Shown here: positions 15,713-18,511 of the stretch, piece by piece
Layout: each line of letters begins with the position of its first letter
How positions within the stretch are numbered: the stretch's first letter is position 1
DNA from: DATKMP01 sp963790045
GTDB lineage: Bacteria > Bacteroidota > Ignavibacteria > UBA10030
Length of the DNA: 18,511 bases
Assembly (NCBI GenBank): GCA_963790045.1
Contig: CAWBMS010000014.1
Span: forward strand, 1-18,511
Direction: 5' to 3'
Notes under the pieces: model-generated
Databases searched by the model: none
Told to the model about the DNA's origin: nothing
Seen by the model: only the letters and a program-made list of their open reading frames with translations
Translations under genes and position numbers: made by a program

Positions 15713-16818
15713 ATGCAGCACAAAAGTAAATATCTTCAAGGAAAACGAATCGACCCGCGGCCGATCAAAAAAAATATTTCCGTCGTGGAGTTGATGGAAA
15801 CGCACTTCCAAGCATACAATGCAGCACGGCTTGCTGAAGCTGCAAGAATTTATTCTCAGAAAATGTTAGAGCCCAATGTTACCATCGGTATGAGCGTAAC
15901 CGGTGCACTAACGCCTGCCGGACTTGGCGGTTCGTGCATCGTTCCACTGATCAAAGCGGGATTTGTGGATTGGATCGTGAGCACAGGCGCGAATTTATAT
16001 CACGATACACATTTTGCTATCGGGCATGCATTGCATCGCGGTTCGCCGTTCGCAGATGATACCAAGCTACGCAAGGAAGGTGTCATTCGTATTTACGATA
16101 TTTTATTCGATTACGAAGTGCTGTTGGATACCGATGAATTTTTCCGGACAGTGATTCAAGCGCCGGAATTTCAAAGCAGCATGAGCACATCAGAATTTCA
16201 CAATAAAATTGGAAAGTATATTGCCGCGCGCGAGAAAAAATTAAAACTGCCTTTTGAAAGCGTACTGGGCACGGCGTATCGGTGCGGCGTTCCGATCTTC
16301 ACATCATCGCCGGGCGATAGTTCTATCGGAATGAATGTTGCGGCGATGGCATTGTTCGATAACAAATTGCGCTACGATACGATTGCGGATGTGAATGAAA
16401 CAGCGGCAATCGTGTTGAATGCAAAACGGAGCGGCGGAAAGAGCGGCGTGCTGATTCTTGGCGGCGGCTCGCCGAAAAATTTTATGCTGCAAACGGAACC
16501 GCAGATACAGGAAGTGTTACACATCGACGAAAAAGGACACGATTATTTTGTTCAGATCACGGATGCGCGCCCGGATACTGGCGGGCTTTCCGGTGCGACG
16601 CCATCGGAAGCAGTCGAGCTGGGGAAAAATTGATCCCAAACAATTGCCGGATACGGTCGTCTGTTATTTAGATTCCACTGTTGCGTTTCCGATGTTGGTT
16701 TCGTACGCGCTGGCAAAACGAAAACCGCGCAAGTTGAAACGGCTGTACCGACAAACGAGAAGAACTTCTTGCGAAAATGAAATCTGAAGCAGCGAAATAT
16801 TATTCAAAAAAATCATAA
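15713..16818 (+). CDS. deoxyhypusine synthase-like protein (two frameshifts near the 3' end)
   Basis: A homologue of deoxyhypusine synthase (DHS), which transfers an aminobutyl group from spermidine using NAD. Bacteria lack eIF5A, so bacterial members act as homospermidine synthases or have unknown roles. AGAGG precedes ATG 15713. Visible features are G-M-S-V-T-G-A-L-T-P-A-G-L-G, V-S-T-G-A-N-L-Y-H-D, S-S-P-G-D-S-S-I-G and L-I-L-G-G-G-S-P-K-N-F with K255 at the position of the catalytic lysine. As read the frame stops at 16633, but removing one base at 16613-16619 gives E-A-V-S-W-G-K-I-D-P, matching the conserved end of DHS, and removing one more at 16746-16752 gives R-L-Y-D-K-R-E-E-L-L and a stop at 16816-16818 (about 367 residues). 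Conservation on both sides of each break argues for sequencing error. It is divergent from the agmatinase-like gene, consistent with polyamine chemistry. Confidence 0.87.
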
Positions 16819-16866
16819 AACAAATGATGAATTCAACTATACATTAATCACTATAAGGAGTACAAC

Positions 16867-17091
16867 ATGGATCGTTATCAAGAATTGGTAGATCTCGTCG
16901 CAACATTCAAAACGGATTTCGACAAATTTTATTTGAAGCAGAATAAATCTGCCGGTGTGCGATTACGCAAACACATGGCGAACCTGAAAAAGAAAGCGCA
17001 AGAGATCCGCAACGAAGTACAGGAAATCAAAGCACAGTCTGTGGAAAGCGAAACGCCACAAGCACCACCAGCGGCACCGATTGCACAATAA
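16867..17091 (+). CDS. small histone H1-like basic protein
   Basis: A 74-residue protein with a TAAGGAG ribosome site in front of ATG 16867. Residues 1-55 form a single charged helical region (MDRYQELVDLVATF, then K-S-A-G-V-R-L-R-K-H-M-A-N-L-K-K-K-A-Q), with a Pro/Ala-rich tail. This matches the short Hc1/H1-like proteins of Bacteroidota and Chlamydiae, thought to bind DNA and compact the nucleoid. The lysine tail of Hc1 is missing here, so it is a core-only version. It is followed by its own terminator. Confidence 0.75.
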   Translation: MDRYQELVDLVATFKTDFDKFYLKQNKSAGVRLRKHMANLKKKAQEIRNEVQEIKAQSVESETPQAPPAAPIAQ

Positions 17092-17103
17092 TTTTCGCTG
17101 AAG

Positions 17104-17138
17104 AACGCGGTGTGCTTGATTTACACGCCGCGTTTTTA
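17104..17138 (+). terminator. intrinsic terminator after the H1-like gene
   Basis: AACGCGGTGTG at 17104-17114 pairs along all 11 positions (one T-G) with CACGCCGCGTT at 17124-17134, with a 9-nt loop and a following T run. It stands 12 bp after the H1-like stop and just before the ribosome site of the next gene. Confidence 0.85.
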
Positions 17139-17154
17139 CAGAAGGAGTTTTTTT

Positions 17155-17325
17155 ATGAAGAAGTATCTTATTCTCGGTTTGCTTGCTGGCGCTGCAATAT
17201 CGGTACTGCTTTTCTTGGCGCGCAAAAAGGAATTGGAGGGAACGGAGTTCGAAGGATTTATCGATTCTTCGAATGCAGACGATTTGTTCGGATCTGCGTT
17301 TCGCGATTTGCCGGATCAACCGTAA
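17155..17325 (+). CDS. small single-helix membrane protein of unknown function
   Basis: A 56-residue protein with an AGAAGGAG ribosome site before ATG 17155. Residues 4-21 (Y-L-I-L-G-L-L-A-G-A-A-I-S-V-L-L-F-L) form one membrane helix, followed by A-R-K-K and an acidic tail (E-F-E-G-F-I-D-S-S-N-A-D-D-L-F). The positive flank after the helix suggests the acidic tail faces the cytoplasm. No family is recognised; many H1-like loci in Bacteroidota carry short YtxH-like membrane proteins, which this resembles in layout only. Confidence 0.7.
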   Translation: MKKYLILGLLAGAAISVLLFLARKKELEGTEFEGFIDSSNADDLFGSAFRDLPDQP

Positions 17326-17422
17326 CAATCGATGAGATCAATACCGATAGGATAGGGTATTGTATTATTTCAAGCAAGCATCACACCGCGCGCGCTCTGG
17401 CGAAGCAACAGTATTACACATC

Positions 17423-18019
17423 ATGGAAGATTTAGAAGAACAACGGCGAAAAGTAGAAGAGCTGAAGAAAAAAATTCTTGAGCAAAAAACAAAAGGCACA
17501 ACCACGTCCATTGTTCAAGAAGCGCCGGTGAAAATAATTCCATCGACACAAATTGTTCCAATACAAGAAAAAGATGAGGCGACTTCTCACCTCGAAGGCG
17601 TATCGCAAAGCATGACGCATGAAACACAACTGGAACAAATAAAAAAGGAAGAAAAAAAAACTGCATTGCATGAGGGCGTTTCAACGCAACAACATGCAAC
17701 AGCAATGATTGCTTTGCAGGCGTATGCGCAAGCGTTGAAGCAGGCATGGTCAGATGGAGTTGTGAGTAAAGACGAGGAAGCAATGTTGTCGGTGTTGCGT
17801 CATACGCTGGGAATTAGCAATGACGAGCATGAAAGTTTAGAACGCGAGCTGCAAGCAGAAGTGTATATTTACGCGTTAACTGCAGCATGGGAAGACGGTG
17901 TTATCTCTACAGAAGATTCAGAGCGGTTAGAATTCTTCAGGAATAAATTTCACATTTCTGCTGATGAACATTTTCGTTTAGAAAAAAACGTTCGTGCAAA
18001 ACTGGTACGAAAGAAGTAG
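17423..18019 (+). CDS. TerB-like helical repeat protein with N-terminal coiled coil
   Basis: A 198-residue protein if ATG 17423 is used; the frame is open upstream to a TTG at 17360, and neither start has a strong ribosome site. Residues 1-22 are a charged coiled coil (E-E-Q-R-R-K-V-E-E-L-K-K-K), then a linker of about 70 residues. Two homologous helical units follow: residues 101-143 and 148-190, each with A-W-x-D-G-V-[VI]-S and then acidic residues and D-E-H. The acidic loops resemble TerB/TerB-like repeats, which bind metal in tellurite and stress-response proteins, but metal binding here is inferred. It is cytoplasmic, with no signal peptide. Last gene before the rRNA operon on the same strand. 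Confidence 0.72.
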   Translation: MEDLEEQRRKVEELKKKILEQKTKGTTTSIVQEAPVKIIPSTQIVPIQEKDEATSHLEGVSQSMTHETQLEQIKKEEKKTALHEGVSTQQHATAMIALQAYAQALKQAWSDGVVSKDEEAMLSVLRHTLGISNDEHESLERELQAEVYIYALTAAWEDGVISTEDSERLEFFRNKFHISADEHFRLEKNVRAKLVRKK

Positions 18020-18065
18020 TCACAGATGATACACAAAAATATTTTGAAAATAAATCAGAAAGATG

Positions 18066-18094
18066 TTGACATTTAAGTGTTGACATGCTATATT
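18066..18094 (+). promoter_or_regulatory. probable rRNA operon promoter
   Basis: TTGACA at 18066-18071, exactly 17 bases, then TATATT at 18089-18094. A second TTGACA lies at 18080-18085, inside the spacer. Transcription would begin around 18100, about 200 bp upstream of 16S. This is the best promoter match in the window, as expected for rRNA. Confidence 0.75.
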
Positions 18095-18097
18095 GAT

Positions 18098-18169
18098 AAC
18101 CCGCAAGAGAAATGCGGTTGTTACTTGAAGAAATTGAAAAGCCCATTGATGTCGGATGGGCATTTTTTT
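18098..18169 (+). terminator. terminator-like leader segment between the rRNA promoter and 16S
   Basis: After the expected transcript start, a small hairpin CCGCA/TGCGG (18101-18117) is followed by GCCCAT/ATGGGC (18141-18161) and seven T (18163-18169). Promoter, two hairpins and T run would make a discrete RNA of about 70 nt, or an attenuator in the rRNA leader. It lies before the boxA, so standard boxA antitermination would not protect it. Confidence 0.55.
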
Positions 18170-18177
18170 CGTAAAGA

Positions 18178-18190
18178 TGTTCTTTGAAAA
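18178..18190 (+). promoter_or_regulatory. boxA-like antitermination site in the rRNA leader
   Basis: TGTTCTTTGAAAA closely matches the bacterial rRNA boxA (E. coli TGCTCTTTAACA), which recruits the Nus complex. It lies about 110 bp before 16S, as usual for leader boxA. Confidence 0.65.
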
Positions 18191-18199
18191 AGTGTGCAC

Positions 18200-18230
18200 A
18201 ACTAACGTCAATAAACGTTGAGTTTTTTTT
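18200..18230 (+). other. A/T-rich hairpin with T run in the rRNA leader
   Basis: AACT-AACG pairs with CGTT-g-AGTT around an 8-nt loop, with one bulged G, and ends in eight T. Because it follows boxA it may be read through by antitermination, or be part of the 16S processing region. A further small stem GTGCA/TGCAC lies near 18245-18258. Confidence 0.45.
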
Positions 18231-18299
18231 ATACCAATGCAACGTGCATAAATGCACAAAGCTATGGTTCATACTTGAAGTTGAGAAATTAAAATTTCT

Positions 18300-18511
18300 A
18301 CAATGGAGAGTTTGATCCTGGCTCAGGACGAACGCTGGCGGCGTGCCTGAACACATGCAAGTCTTGGGAGAAAGAGGTAGCAATATCTTGAGTAAACCGG
18401 CGCAAGGGTGAGTAACACGTAGGTAATCTGCCTAAAGGACGGGAACAACTTCGAGAAATCGAGGCTAATACCCGATAATGCAGCGGCACCACATGGTGAT
18501 GTTGTTAAAAG
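18300..18511 (+). rRNA. rrs: 16S ribosomal RNA, 5' end (partial)
   Basis: AGAGTTTGATCCTGGCTCAG at 18307-18326 is the universal 16S start (E. coli positions 8-27), so the mature end is near 18300. It continues with GACGAACGCTGGCGGCGTGCC, ACACATGCAAGTC, GGGTGAGTAACACGTAGGTAA and GGCTAATACCCGATAATG, all in order. About 212 nt are present before the window ends. The helix sequences resemble Ignavibacteria. GCCTGAACACATGC carries an extra G at about 18349 relative to the near-universal GCCTAACACATGC, and AAGTCT replaces the usual AAGTCG. Confidence 0.97.

Noticed and set aside
16867..18019. Tellurite-resistance operon
   Set aside because: Only one TerB-like protein is present, without TerC, TerD or TerZ partners.

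Overview
The window comes from a bacterium of the Bacteroidota/Chlorobiota (FCB) lineage, most likely Ignavibacteria or a near relative. The evidence is the 16S rRNA 5' end at the right edge, ThyX and a PorT-type outer-membrane barrel, a HemY-type protoporphyrinogen oxidase, a Bacteroidota-like promoter in front of cysE, and many multiheme c-type cytochromes. No taxonomic search could be run, so the phylum is an inference.

Region 1 (1-7954, + strand) is a respiratory or electron-transfer locus. It holds the tail of a cytochrome, a tetraheme periplasmic cytochrome, an outer-membrane beta-barrel, a 14-heme exported cytochrome only 7 bp after the barrel, two multiheme lipoproteins (7 and 6 hemes, each with one CX4CH site), a terminator, and the cytochrome c heme-lyase subunit CcmF. 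A barrel packed with periplasmic and lipid-anchored multiheme cytochromes is the layout of a porin-cytochrome conduit that moves electrons across the outer membrane. CcmF would help attach the hemes.

Region 2 (7955-12223) is mixed. A bidirectional terminator separates ccmF from the minus-strand pair hemG/hemY and an exported unknown protein. Divergent from these are cysE (serine O-acetyltransferase) and an overlapping exported unknown protein. A minus-strand PorT-like barrel follows.

Region 3 (12224-13038) is a noncoding island. It carries an inverted pair of REP-like hairpins, a 13-unit 21-bp tandem repeat, and two small palindromes.

Region 4 (13039-16818) has a tight minus-strand operon of an agmatinase-like protein, thyX and folA, divergent from a deoxyhypusine-synthase-like gene. 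The agmatinase homologue lacks three of the six usual Mn ligands.

Region 5 (16867-18511) has an H1-like basic protein, a one-helix membrane protein, a duplicated TerB-like helical protein, then the rRNA promoter, a leader with two terminator-like hairpins and a boxA, and the start of 16S rRNA.

A pervasive feature is single-base frame disruption in otherwise conserved genes: the barrel, three cytochromes, the unknown protein after cysE, and the DHS-like gene twice. Most are repaired by removing one base, and the 16S also appears to carry an extra base. Consensus sequencing or assembly error is the simplest explanation, so I annotate these as genes with frameshifts and give the full repaired spans.
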